NCBI GenBank assembly: GCA_035554595.1
Contig: DATMIH010000178.1
Coordinates: 1-8,891, forward strand
DNA length: 8,891 bases
DNA from: VRUE01 sp035554595
Lineage (GTDB): Bacteria > Actinomycetota > Thermoleophilia > Solirubrobacterales > 70-9
Direction: 5' to 3'
Shown: one piece after another, positions 1 to 5,957 of the stretch
Layout: the number at the start of each line of letters is the position of its first letter
Position numbering within the stretch: the first letter of the stretch is position 1
Translations under genes and position numbers: made by a program
Notes under the pieces: generated by a model
Told to the model about the DNA's origin: nothing
What the model saw: only the letters and a program-made list of their open reading frames with translations
Database searches by the model: none

Positions 1-611
1 GCCTTGTCGGCGAGCGCGCGGGCGATCGCCTGGCGGATCCACCAGGTGGCGTAGGTCGAGAACTTGAATCCCTTGCGGTAGTCGAACTTCTCCGCGGCGC
101 GGACCAGGCCCAGCGTTCCCTCCTGGATCAGGTCGAGGAAGGGCAGGCCCTGGTTGCGGTAGTTCTTGGCGATCGAGACGACCAGGCGCAGGTTCGACTC
201 GACCATTTTCTGCTTCGCGTCGAGGTCGCCGCGCTCGATCCGCTTGGCGAGTTCGACCTCCTCCGCGGCGGTCAGCAGGCGGACCTTGCCGATGTCCTTG
301 AGGAACAGCTGCAGGCTGTCCGTGGTCATGTCCGGTTTCAGGTCGAGCGCGGCTTTCTGGCGACGCCGGCCTTTTTTCCCGGTATCGATCGGGAGGGCTT
401 CCGCGGCCGCTTTCTGGGCCGGGTCCATGTCCTCGACGAGCTCGATCCCCGACTTCTCGAGGTGCCCGTAGAGGTCCTCGACGTCGGACTCGTCCAGATC
501 CACCTCCGATACCGCGGAGGCGACATCGCCGAAGGTCAGCACTCCTAGCTGCTGCCCACGGGTAATGAGGCCTTTGACCTCCTCCAACTCCTGAAGCTCT
601 GCTACCAGCAT
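1..611 (-). CDS. rpoD: Primary RNA polymerase sigma factor (sigma-70 group 1), N-terminal part, cut by window edge
   Basis: Principal sigma factor that directs RNA polymerase to housekeeping promoters. About 203 residues are visible. A region 1.1-like segment (about residues 10-60, GQQLGVLTFGDV) is followed by a charged linker with GKKGRRRQK (79-87), region 1.2 (about 97-128, TTDSLQLFLKDIGKVRLLTA) and region 2 (about 135-203: NLRLVVSIAKNYRNQGLPFL, DLIQEGTLGLVRAAEKFDYR, FSTYATWWIRQAI). The last motif covers regions 2.3-2.4, which melt and read the -10 element. Presence of region 1.1 separates it from alternative sigma factors. Regions 3 and 4 lie beyond the left edge. The ATG at 611-609 is chosen because an in-frame TAA lies 11 codons upstream with no other start between. 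The Shine-Dalgarno sequence is weak (AGG directly before ATG). In actinomycetes the gene may be called sigA or hrdB. Family assignment is very secure. Confidence 0.96.
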   Translation of the reverse strand, partial: MLVAELQELEEVKGLITRGQQLGVLTFGDVASAVSEVDLDESDVEDLYGHLEKSGIELVEDMDPAQKAAAEALPIDTGKKGRRRQKAALDLKPDMTTDSLQLFLKDIGKVRLLTAAEEVELAKRIERGDLDAKQKMVESNLRLVVSIAKNYRNQGLPFLDLIQEGTLGLVRAAEKFDYRKGFKFSTYATWWIRQAIARALADK

Positions 612-685
612 CCTGTCTGACTCGTTTCTCTCGAAAGGTGGTTAAGTCCCTGCGACTAGAACGCCGCCGATGGCGGAGAGTCGCG

Positions 686-709
686 AAAAAAATGACCGGC
701 TATCCGGTC
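686..709 (-). terminator. Short intrinsic-terminator-like hairpin inside the sigma factor leader
   Basis: On the minus strand GACCGG-ATAG-CCGGTC (709-694) forms a 6-bp stem with a 4-nt loop and is followed by A and seven T residues (692-686). No minus-strand gene ends here. The element lies between the predicted promoter and the ATG at 611, so it would act as an attenuator or pause site if functional. A second hairpin, CCGCC-GAT-GGCGG, follows at 676-664. The short stem makes strength uncertain. Confidence 0.5.
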
Positions 710-732
710 CGAGAAGCTGAATATCCTGCGCT

Positions 733-744
733 GGCCTTAAGGCC
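733..744. repeat. 12-bp perfect palindrome GGCCTTAAGGCC in the sigma factor leader
   Basis: Self-complementary 12-mer without spacer, located in the transcribed leader about 35 nt after the predicted transcription start. It could be a protein-binding site or simply a restriction-type palindrome. No flanking symmetry extends it. Confidence 0.5.
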
Positions 745-768
745 TGGGACGGGCGATCTGGTTTCGCT

Positions 769-782
769 CAAACGTCTGTTCG
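769..782 (-). promoter_or_regulatory. LexA-like (SOS) box over the predicted transcription start
   Basis: The minus strand reads CGAACAGACGTTTG one base downstream of the -10 element. The Gram-positive/actinobacterial LexA box is close to CGAAC-N4-GTTCG, so 9 of the 10 defined positions match. The site would cover the predicted start near 777, where LexA commonly blocks transcription. No lexA or other SOS gene is present in the window, so the call rests on sequence and position alone. Confidence 0.45.
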
Positions 783-783
783 C

Positions 784-812
784 ATATTAGTCGCTTCAGT
801 TTCTGAAGTCAA
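784..812 (-). promoter_or_regulatory. Near-consensus sigma-70 promoter for the sigma factor gene
   Basis: On the minus strand TTGACT (812-807) and TAATAT (789-784) are separated by exactly 17 bp, an almost perfect housekeeping -35/-10 pair. The predicted start of transcription is near 777, giving a leader of about 166 nt before the ATG at 611. The -35 element abuts the start codon (813) of the divergent membrane-protein gene, so the two units share this short region. Autoregulation of the primary sigma factor would follow naturally, but that is inference. Confidence 0.8.
794..808. promoter_or_regulatory. Dyad CTTCAG-TTT-CTGAAG inside the promoter spacer
   Basis: A perfect 6-bp inverted repeat with a 3-bp centre lies between the -10 and -35 elements of the sigma factor promoter and overlaps the -35 by two bases. 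The position is typical of a repressor operator. The regulator is unknown, and chance occurrence of a 6-bp dyad is possible. Confidence 0.4.
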
Positions 813-1715
813 ATGCCCAAAACCATGCGACAAACCCGCCCCTGGCTGCGTGCCTTCTGGAACCGAGCGTACCGCGAGAACGTCACCGGCCTCTCGGCGA
901 TGGTCGCTTACAACCTGATGCTGGCGGTCTTCCCCTTCGCCCTGCTGGTGCTCTTCGTCGGCGGCCAGGTGTTGAAGATCGGCGGCGTCGAGGCGAGCGT
1001 GCTCGACGACCTCAAGCGGCTCTTCCCCAACGTCGAGCAGCACACGCTGACCGACGTGCTCAACCGGATCGAGGAAAACTCGGCGACGATCGGGATCGCC
1101 GCCTTCTTCGGCTCGCTCTGGATCGGCGCCTCCTTCTGGGGCGCGATGGATACCGCCTTCTGCCGCATCTACCACGTCGAGTGCCGCGGCTGGGTCGAGC
1201 AGAAGCGCTTCTCCTTCGCGATGCTGGCCGTCGTCCTGCTCTTCATCGCAGCCAGCATCTTCCTGCCAGCGATGGAGAGCAGCCTGGTTGCCAGCACCGA
1301 TCGCCTGCCCTTCGGCCTCTCCAACATCAAGGCGATCGACACCGCGCTGCTGCTCGGCGCCGCGATCCTGACCACCTTCCTGATCTGCTCGGTCATCTTC
1401 TGGGCCGTGCCAAAGGGGCACATGCCATGGCGCGCGGTCTGGCCAGGAGCAGCGTTCGTCACGTTCGGCGCCGGCATCGCCAACTGGCTCTTTCCGATCT
1501 ACCTCTCCAACGTCTCGAGCCTCTCGCGCTTCGGCTCGACCCTGGGCTTCGTCCTGATCGCCCTGCTCTGGTTCTACGTGCTCAGCCTTGCCCTATTGGC
1601 GGGGGCGGTGATCAACTCGTTGCGCCACGAGCTGCATGAGACCGGGGAAATGCCATACGGCCCAGGTGCCGAGGCGAAGAAGCCCTGCGGCTGCGAGGAA
1701 GAGGCTCAGCCGTAG
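813..1715 (+). CDS. YihY/BrkB-family (UPF0761) inner membrane protein
   Basis: Polytopic membrane protein of 300 residues. Six hydrophobic segments are visible at about 30-54, 91-112, 134-154, 175-199, 208-231 and 242-268. The early stretch LSAMVAYNLMLAVFPFALLV matches the family's typical 'ASALAYYTLLSLFPLLL' region, and the segment after the fourth helix has the usual W-P-G-A pattern (210-213). The tail (about 281-300) is hydrophilic and ends with a CGC pair at 292-294. Family members were once annotated as ribonuclease BN or as the Bordetella serum-resistance factor BrkB; the RNase BN label is known to be wrong and the real function remains unclear. The ATG start has only a weak GAAG upstream. 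A second in-frame ATG lies at 825. The stop overlaps the 3' end of the convergent glpX by 10 bp. It is divergent from the sigma factor gene and shares its promoter region. Confidence 0.9.
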   Translation: MPKTMRQTRPWLRAFWNRAYRENVTGLSAMVAYNLMLAVFPFALLVLFVGGQVLKIGGVEASVLDDLKRLFPNVEQHTLTDVLNRIEENSATIGIAAFFGSLWIGASFWGAMDTAFCRIYHVECRGWVEQKRFSFAMLAVVLLFIAASIFLPAMESSLVASTDRLPFGLSNIKAIDTALLLGAAILTTFLICSVIFWAVPKGHMPWRAVWPGAAFVTFGAGIANWLFPIYLSNVSSLSRFGSTLGFVLIALLWFYVLSLALLAGAVINSLRHELHETGEMPYGPGAEAKKPCGCEEEAQP

Positions 1716-2710
1716 CGCTCGCCCGTCACGGCGCGCAACTTCGAGCGGTCGTGGCGGGCCTGCACGCGGCGCACCGTGCCTGAGCGCGAGCGCATGACCA
1801 GCGATTCGGTGGTCGCACCGTTGCCGCGGTAGCGGACGCCCTGGAGGACGTCGCCGTCGGTGACGCCGGTGGCGGAGAAGAAGACGTCCTCGCCCGAGCA
1901 GAGGTCGTTGGCGGTGAGCACGCGGTCGAGATCGTAGCCGGCGTCGACCGCAGCGCTGCGCTCCTCGTCGTTGCGCGGCCAAAGGCGGCCGAGCAGCTCT
2001 CCCCCCATCGACTTCAGCGCCGCGGCCGAGAGCACGCCCTCGGGGGTGCCGCCGATGCCCCACAGCAGGTCGACCGGCGAGCGTTCGCTGACCGCGAGCA
2101 GCGCCGCCGAGACGTCGCCGTCGCTGATCAGCCGCAGTCGCGCTCCCGCCTCGCGCACTTCCCGCATCGCCTCCTCGTGGCGCGGGCGGTCGAGCATGAC
2201 GACGATCACGTCGCCGACGCTCTCGCCCTTGCGCTCGGCGATCAGCTTCAAGGTCTCGGGCAGGGGGCGGTCGAGGTCGAGCAGGTCGGCGATCTCCTCA
2301 CCCCCGGCCATCTTTTCCATGTAAACGCAGGGCCCGGGGTCAAACATCGAGCCGCGCTCGGCGAGGGCGATGACCGCCAGGGCGCTGGGCATGCCGCGGG
2401 CGCAGAGCGTCGTACCCTCCAGCGGGTCGACGGCGATGTCGACGACGGGCGGACTGCCGTCGCCGATCTGCTCGCCGTTGAAGAGCATCGGCGCCTCGTC
2501 CTTCTCGCCCTCGCCGATCACGACGACGCCGTCCATGGCGACCGTGTCGAGTACAAAGCGCATCGCGTCGACGGCCGCTCCATCGGCGGCCAGCTTGTCA
2601 CCGCGACCGACCCAGCGGGCGGCGGCGAGCGCCGCCGCCTCGGTCACCCGGACGAGCTCCAGTGCGAGGTTGCGATCGGGCTTGGTTGGCGAGGTCTCCC
2701 CCATCGGCAC
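1706..2710 (-). CDS. glpX: Fructose-1,6-bisphosphatase class II (GlpX)
   Basis: Cytosolic enzyme that hydrolyses fructose-1,6-bisphosphate to fructose-6-phosphate, the committed step of gluconeogenesis. The 334-residue length is normal for GlpX. Diagnostic motifs occur in order: DGAAVDAMR with the metal-ligand Asp43, GEGEKDEAPMLFNGE (66-80), DPLEGTT (95-101) with acidic metal ligands, ISDGD (195-199) and WGIGGTPEG (217-225). This is the Li-sensitive, metal-dependent class used as the main FBPase in many actinobacteria, where class I Fbp is absent. The open frame begins at GTG 2710; an ATG two codons later (2704) is an equally good start, and neither has a clear Shine-Dalgarno sequence. The start is 21 bp from the divergent oxidoreductase gene, and the 3' end overlaps the membrane protein gene. 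No truncation or missing catalytic motif is seen. Confidence 0.97.
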   Translation of the reverse strand: MPMGETSPTKPDRNLALELVRVTEAAALAAARWVGRGDKLAADGAAVDAMRFVLDTVAMDGVVVIGEGEKDEAPMLFNGEQIGDGSPPVVDIAVDPLEGTTLCARGMPSALAVIALAERGSMFDPGPCVYMEKMAGGEEIADLLDLDRPLPETLKLIAERKGESVGDVIVVMLDRPRHEEAMREVREAGARLRLISDGDVSAALLAVSERSPVDLLWGIGGTPEGVLSAAALKSMGGELLGRLWPRNDEERSAAVDAGYDLDRVLTANDLCSGEDVFFSATGVTDGDVLQGVRYRGNGATTESLVMRSRSGTVRRVQARHDRSKLRAVTGERYG

Positions 2711-2715
2711 GGCAG

Positions 2716-2725
2716 GCTATAGGGT
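2716..2725. promoter_or_regulatory. Candidate divergent -10 region between glpX and the F420-type oxidoreductase
   Basis: The whole intergenic space is 21 bp. Its centre is the self-complementary CTATAG (2717-2722). On the plus strand TAGGGT (2720-2725) ends 6 bp before the GTG start at 2732, the spacing of a leaderless transcript. On the minus strand TATAGC (2721-2716) ends 5 bp before the GTG at 2710. No -35 element with good spacing is visible on either side, so the call is tentative. Confidence 0.35.
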
Positions 2726-2731
2726 CGAGCG

Positions 2732-3664
2732 GTGGCTCAACGCTGGGGATTGACACTGCCTTTGCCCGGGCTCACCCTCGCCGCTCACGAGGAGCTGGTG
2801 AAGCAGGCCGAGACCGCCGGCTACACCGACTTCTGGAGCGGTGAGACCAACGGGCCCGACGGCTTCACGCCGCTGGCCCTGAGCGCTGCCTGGACCGAGC
2901 GGGCGCGCCTGGGCACCGGGATCGTCGGCATCTTCCAGCGCGGCCCGGCGCTGCTGGCGCAGGAGGCGGCGGCGCTCGCCAGCGCCTCGGACGGCCGCTT
3001 CGTGCTCGGCATCGGCTCTTCCTCGGACCGCATCGTCGAAGGCTGGAACGGCATTCCCTTCGAGCGGCCGCTGGCTAAGGTGCGGGAGACGCTCGACTTC
3101 CTCGACGCGGCCCTGGCCGGGGAGCGCACCGCAAGTGGCTTCAAACTAGAGAGCGCCCCGGCGCAGCCGGTGCCAGTGGTGCTCGCGGCCCTGCGCGGCA
3201 AGATGCTCGAACTCGCGGTCGAGCGCGCCAGCGGCGCCTTCACCAACTTCCTGCCGCTCGGCGGCCTGCCCAAGGTGACCGCTCAACTGGACGGCGCGCC
3301 CGAGGGCTTCGAGCTGCTCTGCCGCTTCTTCTGCCTGCCGGGAGAGCGCGAGGCGGTCGAGCCGCTGGCCCGCTTCATGTTCTCCTCCTACATCACCGTG
3401 CCGGTTTACTCCGCCTTCTACCGCTGGCTCGGCTACGGCGAGCAGATCGCGCCGATGATCGAGGCCTGGGAGTCAGGCGACCGCCAGGGCGCCGCGGCCG
3501 CCGCGCCCTGGGAGCTGATCAAGGAGATGTTCATCTTTGGCGAGCCCACCGCAATGAAGGAGCGGATCGATTCCTTCGTCGCCGGCGGCATCACCCTGCC
3601 GATCCTCACCCCGATCACGACGCCGGACAAGCTCGGCGAGCTGATCGACGCTCTGGCGCCGTAG
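2732..3664 (+). CDS. Luciferase-like monooxygenase family, probable F420-dependent oxidoreductase
   Basis: TIM-barrel flavin/F420 enzyme of the bacterial luciferase-like superfamily, 310 residues. The N-terminal beta strand and first helix (GLTLPLPG, then VKQAETAGYTDFWSGE at 23-38) are typical. The segment FVLGIGSSSDRIVEGWNGIP (90-109), followed by FERPLAKVRETLDFLDAAL (110-128), is the signature of actinobacterial LLM-class F420-dependent oxidoreductases. A late stretch, PTAMKERIDSFVAGGITLPI, closes the barrel as in relatives. The substrate cannot be predicted from sequence. The start is a GTG with no clear Shine-Dalgarno sequence but with TAGGGT 6 bp upstream, suggesting a leaderless mRNA. 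It is divergent from glpX and convergent with egtD, from which it is separated by 15 bp. FMN-dependent alternatives within the superfamily cannot be excluded; F420 use is inferred from family resemblance. Confidence 0.88.
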   Translation: MAQRWGLTLPLPGLTLAAHEELVKQAETAGYTDFWSGETNGPDGFTPLALSAAWTERARLGTGIVGIFQRGPALLAQEAAALASASDGRFVLGIGSSSDRIVEGWNGIPFERPLAKVRETLDFLDAALAGERTASGFKLESAPAQPVPVVLAALRGKMLELAVERASGAFTNFLPLGGLPKVTAQLDGAPEGFELLCRFFCLPGEREAVEPLARFMFSSYITVPVYSAFYRWLGYGEQIAPMIEAWESGDRQGAAAAAPWELIKEMFIFGEPTAMKERIDSFVAGGITLPILTPITTPDKLGELIDALAP

Positions 3665-3679
3665 GGCGGCTCCGGGTCG

Positions 3680-4648
3680 TTAAGCGGGCCGGGCGAGACT
3701 GAGCGCGTAGTCGCAGTCGGCGTCGGTGAACCAGCCGTCGAGCGCCAGTCCGGCCTCCGCGTAGACGGCCGCCAGCTTCTCGTAGGTGAACTTCGAGGAG
3801 ATCTCGGTCCGCATCTCCTCGCCAGCGGCGAACTCGATCGAGAGGTCTAGGCCGTCGAGCTGGATCGTCTGCGCCACTAACGAGCGCAAGCGGATGTCCA
3901 TCCGCGCCTCGACCTCGTCATAGCGGGCGACATGCTCAAAGGCCTCGAGGTCGAAGTCGGCGCCCAGCTCGCGGTTCAGCACCGCCAAAACGTTCTTGTT
4001 GAACTCGGCGGTGACGCCGCTGGCATCGTCGTAGGCGTCCTCGAGCCGCTCCCGGCCCTTGACCAGGTCGGTGCCGAGCAGGAGCCGGTCCTCGGGCTCC
4101 ATCAACTCCCTGAGGCGGACGAGGAAATCGTGGCGGGGCTGCGGGTAGAGATTGCCGATCGTGCCGCCAAGGAAGGCGACTAGGCGCCCGCCGTCACCGT
4201 CGGGGATGCGCTCGAGATGCTGCTCGAAGTCGCAGACGAGGCCGCGGACTAAAAGGCCCGGGTACTCCTCAACCAGCAGGGCGGCGGTTTCGTGGGTGAT
4301 CTCCTCAGAGATGTCGACCGGAACGTAGGTGTGCAGGCACTCGGCCTCGCGCATCGCGTCGAGCAGGTGGCGGGTCTTGGCGGCCGAGCCGGAGCCGAGC
4401 TCGACCAATGAGCGGGGCGAGCCAGCCGCGGCGATGATCTCCCCGGATCGCTCGGCGAGGATCTCGCGCTCGGCCCGGGTTGGGTAGTACTCCTCCAGCT
4501 CTGTGATCTGCTCGAAGAGCTGCGAGCCGCGCTCGTCGTAGAAGTACTTCGGCGCCAACTCCTTCGGCTGCGCCGAGAGACCGTCGCGGACGTCGCTCGC
4601 CATCTTCGCCGCGGTGTCAGCATCGAGGTGGACCTCGATCGCGATCAC
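3680..4648 (-). CDS. egtD: L-histidine N-alpha-methyltransferase (EgtD), ergothioneine biosynthesis
   Basis: SAM-dependent enzyme that trimethylates the alpha-amino group of histidine to hercynine, the first step of ergothioneine synthesis. The 322-residue length is standard. Motifs include PKYFYDERGSQLFEQITEL (33-51), EYYPTRAEREIL (53-64), the SAM-binding ELGSGSAAKTR (83-93), FLGGTIGN (159-166), LLGTDLVKG (190-198) and RTEISSKF (280-287). Residues matching the histidine-binding set described for the mycobacterial enzyme appear intact: a Tyr at 54/55, Asn166, Tyr206, Glu282 and Ser284. The start is GTG 4648, supported by AAGGAC at 4662-4657 with 8 nt spacing; an overlapping ATG at 4650 is out of frame. 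It lies 71 bp downstream of egtB on the same strand, so the two are very likely co-transcribed. Confidence 0.97.
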   Translation of the reverse strand: MIAIEVHLDADTAAKMASDVRDGLSAQPKELAPKYFYDERGSQLFEQITELEEYYPTRAEREILAERSGEIIAAAGSPRSLVELGSGSAAKTRHLLDAMREAECLHTYVPVDISEEITHETAALLVEEYPGLLVRGLVCDFEQHLERIPDGDGGRLVAFLGGTIGNLYPQPRHDFLVRLRELMEPEDRLLLGTDLVKGRERLEDAYDDASGVTAEFNKNVLAVLNRELGADFDLEAFEHVARYDEVEARMDIRLRSLVAQTIQLDGLDLSIEFAAGEEMRTEISSKFTYEKLAAVYAEAGLALDGWFTDADCDYALSLARPA

Positions 4649-4656
4649 ATCACCAC

Positions 4657-4662
4657 GTCCTT
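4657..4662 (-). promoter_or_regulatory. Ribosome binding site deciding the egtD start
   Basis: AAGGAC on the minus strand lies 8 nt before GTG 4648. It is one of the clearest Shine-Dalgarno sequences in the window and selects the GTG over the overlapping out-of-frame ATG at 4650. Confidence 0.7.
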
Positions 4663-4719
4663 CACATTCCGCTCGTTCACGCTAATCATCACCGGCGATC
4701 TCGCTCACTTGCTCCATGT

Positions 4720-5829
4720 TCAGAGGTCCCTCGCCAGCCGGATACCGGAGAAGATCTGGCGGCGCTCGGGCAGGTCCCAGTTGCGGAAGCTGGGCCGCAT
4801 TACGTTGCGGCGCGTCGCCCAGGCGCCGCCGCGCAGCACCTTGTAGGCATCGCCGAAGAAGACCTGGGAGTACTCGGGGTAGGGGAAGGCCTCGAAGCCG
4901 GGGTAGGCGAGGAAGTCGGAGGAGGTCCATTCCCAGGCTTGGCCGACGCCCTCGAGTCGCGGCGACGCCGCCTCCCACTCATGCTCGGTCGGCAGCCGCT
5001 TGCCCGCCCAGCGGGCAAGGGCATCCGCCTCGTGCCAGGAAACATGGAGGACGGGATGGGCCGGGTCGATCGGGTCGCGACCTCCCATCCTCGTCAGCAC
5101 CCATCCCCCGTCGCCTTCGCGCTCCCAGTACAGCGGAGGCTCGGCGGCGGTCTCCTCCATGAACTGGATGTACGTACCGTTGTCCACGGGGGTTCGATCG
5201 ATCTCGAACGGGGCCAGCTCGACCACGTGGCGGGGGCGCTCGTTGTCGTAGGCGAAGCCACGGGCGGGCGCGCCGATGCCGTGCTCGCCACCCGGGATCG
5301 AGATCGACCCGGAACCGGGCTCGAGGGCGTTGAGAGCCCCGAGTTTGGGGTCGACCGGGTCGTAGTCATCGACCATCTGCAGCAGCTGCAGCATCGTCTC
5401 GTTGTGCTGCTGCTCGTGAGCCAGCAGCATCTCGTAGACGAAGCCTTCGCGCAGCAGCGGGTCCTCGACATCGAGGCCGACGTCGACTTCGGCGAGCACC
5501 TCGAGCGTGCGCTCGCGCACATCTTCGAGGTAGGAGCGCAGCTCGGCATCGCGCAGGATCGGCAGCTCGCCGCGGGTCTTGCGCGGGTTCTCGATCGCGT
5601 CGTAGAAGCGACCGAGCTCGCCGTGCAGCGGCTCGCGATCGCCGATCGTCTGCACCAGCCAGAGCTCCTCGAAGTTGGCGATGTGGCCGAGATCCCAGGA
5701 CAGCGGGCTGAGCAGCGGCGAGTAGACGCGGTTGAGCTGCTCGTCGTCGAGCGGCTCGAGCAGCTCCAACGTGAACCGTCGCGCCTCTGCGAGGCGCTCC
5801 GCGATCGCTTCCTTGGAGCTGGGCGTCAC
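4720..5829 (-). CDS. egtB: Hercynylcysteine S-oxide synthase (EgtB), compact form
   Basis: Non-haem iron enzyme that joins hercynine to a thiol donor with O2 (gamma-glutamylcysteine in mycobacteria, cysteine in some others), giving the sulfoxide precursor of ergothioneine. The N-terminal DinB-like four-helix domain (about 1-150) carries WDLGHIANFEE with His49 and HEQQH with His138/His142, the expected three-His iron site. The C-terminal formylglycine-generating-enzyme/sulfatase-modifying fold (about 170-369) has HPVLHVSWHEADALARWAGK, RLPTEHEWE, WEWTSSDF, VLRGGAWATR and RPSFRNWDLPERRQIFSGIR. Asp352 and Arg356 sit with the Asp-x3-Arg spacing of the mycobacterial residues reported to hold gamma-glutamylcysteine, so that donor is plausible (inference). 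At 369 residues it is roughly 60 shorter than mycobacterial EgtB. The missing length seems to lie between TEHEWEAAS and GQAWEWTSS. Start is GTG 5829; an in-frame TAA lies upstream without another start. First gene of an egtB-egtD unit. Confidence 0.95.
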   Translation of the reverse strand: MTPSSKEAIAERLAEARRFTLELLEPLDDEQLNRVYSPLLSPLSWDLGHIANFEELWLVQTIGDREPLHGELGRFYDAIENPRKTRGELPILRDAELRSYLEDVRERTLEVLAEVDVGLDVEDPLLREGFVYEMLLAHEQQHNETMLQLLQMVDDYDPVDPKLGALNALEPGSGSISIPGGEHGIGAPARGFAYDNERPRHVVELAPFEIDRTPVDNGTYIQFMEETAAEPPLYWEREGDGGWVLTRMGGRDPIDPAHPVLHVSWHEADALARWAGKRLPTEHEWEAASPRLEGVGQAWEWTSSDFLAYPGFEAFPYPEYSQVFFGDAYKVLRGGAWATRRNVMRPSFRNWDLPERRQIFSGIRLARDL

Positions 5830-5848
5830 CTCGGTGGCGATGGGGGAA

Positions 5849-5862
5849 ACCCTACAGAGACG
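5849..5862 (-). promoter_or_regulatory. Candidate egtB promoter -10 region (CGTCTCTGTAGGGT)
   Basis: On the minus strand CGTCTCTGTAGGGT ends 19 bp before the egtB GTG. The TAGGGT (5854-5849) fits the TAGRRT -10 consensus of streptomycete promoters. The same 14-mer with one mismatch precedes the divergent dehydrogenase gene. No convincing -35 is seen. Confidence 0.4.
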
Positions 5863-5894
5863 TTCTTAGCGGGATGTGAATCACAAACCTTGGC

Positions 5895-5945
5895 CGAACT
5901 GCATCAAATTCTCGATCCAGCAGGTAGAGAATTTGATGCAGTTCG
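5895..5945. repeat. 19-bp perfect inverted repeat with 13-bp centre between egtB and the dehydrogenase gene
   Basis: The left arm (5895-5913) begins CGAACTGCATC and the right arm (5927-5945) is its exact reverse complement over 19 bp. The arms are AT-richer than the surrounding genes (9 of 19 G/C). Both flanking genes point away from it, so it is not a conventional terminator. It could be a large operator, a REP/MITE-like repeat or a small structured RNA. The right arm covers where a -35 for the dehydrogenase gene would fall. Confidence 0.9.
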
Positions 5946-5957
5946 TCTGTGTAGGGT
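5944..5957 (+). promoter_or_regulatory. Candidate dehydrogenase promoter -10 region (CGTCTGTGTAGGGT)
   Basis: CGTCTGTGTAGGGT on the plus strand matches the egtB upstream motif at 13 of 14 bases. TAGGGT (5952-5957) lies 8 bp before ATG 5966 and 17 bp before ATG 5975. No good -35 is visible; the inverted repeat occupies that place. Confidence 0.4.

Noticed and set aside
768..1421. Long minus-strand open frame opposite the membrane protein gene
   Set aside because: Shadow of the real plus-strand gene in GC-rich DNA; low-complexity D/E/G/Q/R composition and no recognisable domain.
3665..3679. Terminator between the oxidoreductase gene and egtD
   Set aside because: The 15-bp gap holds no hairpin of useful length.
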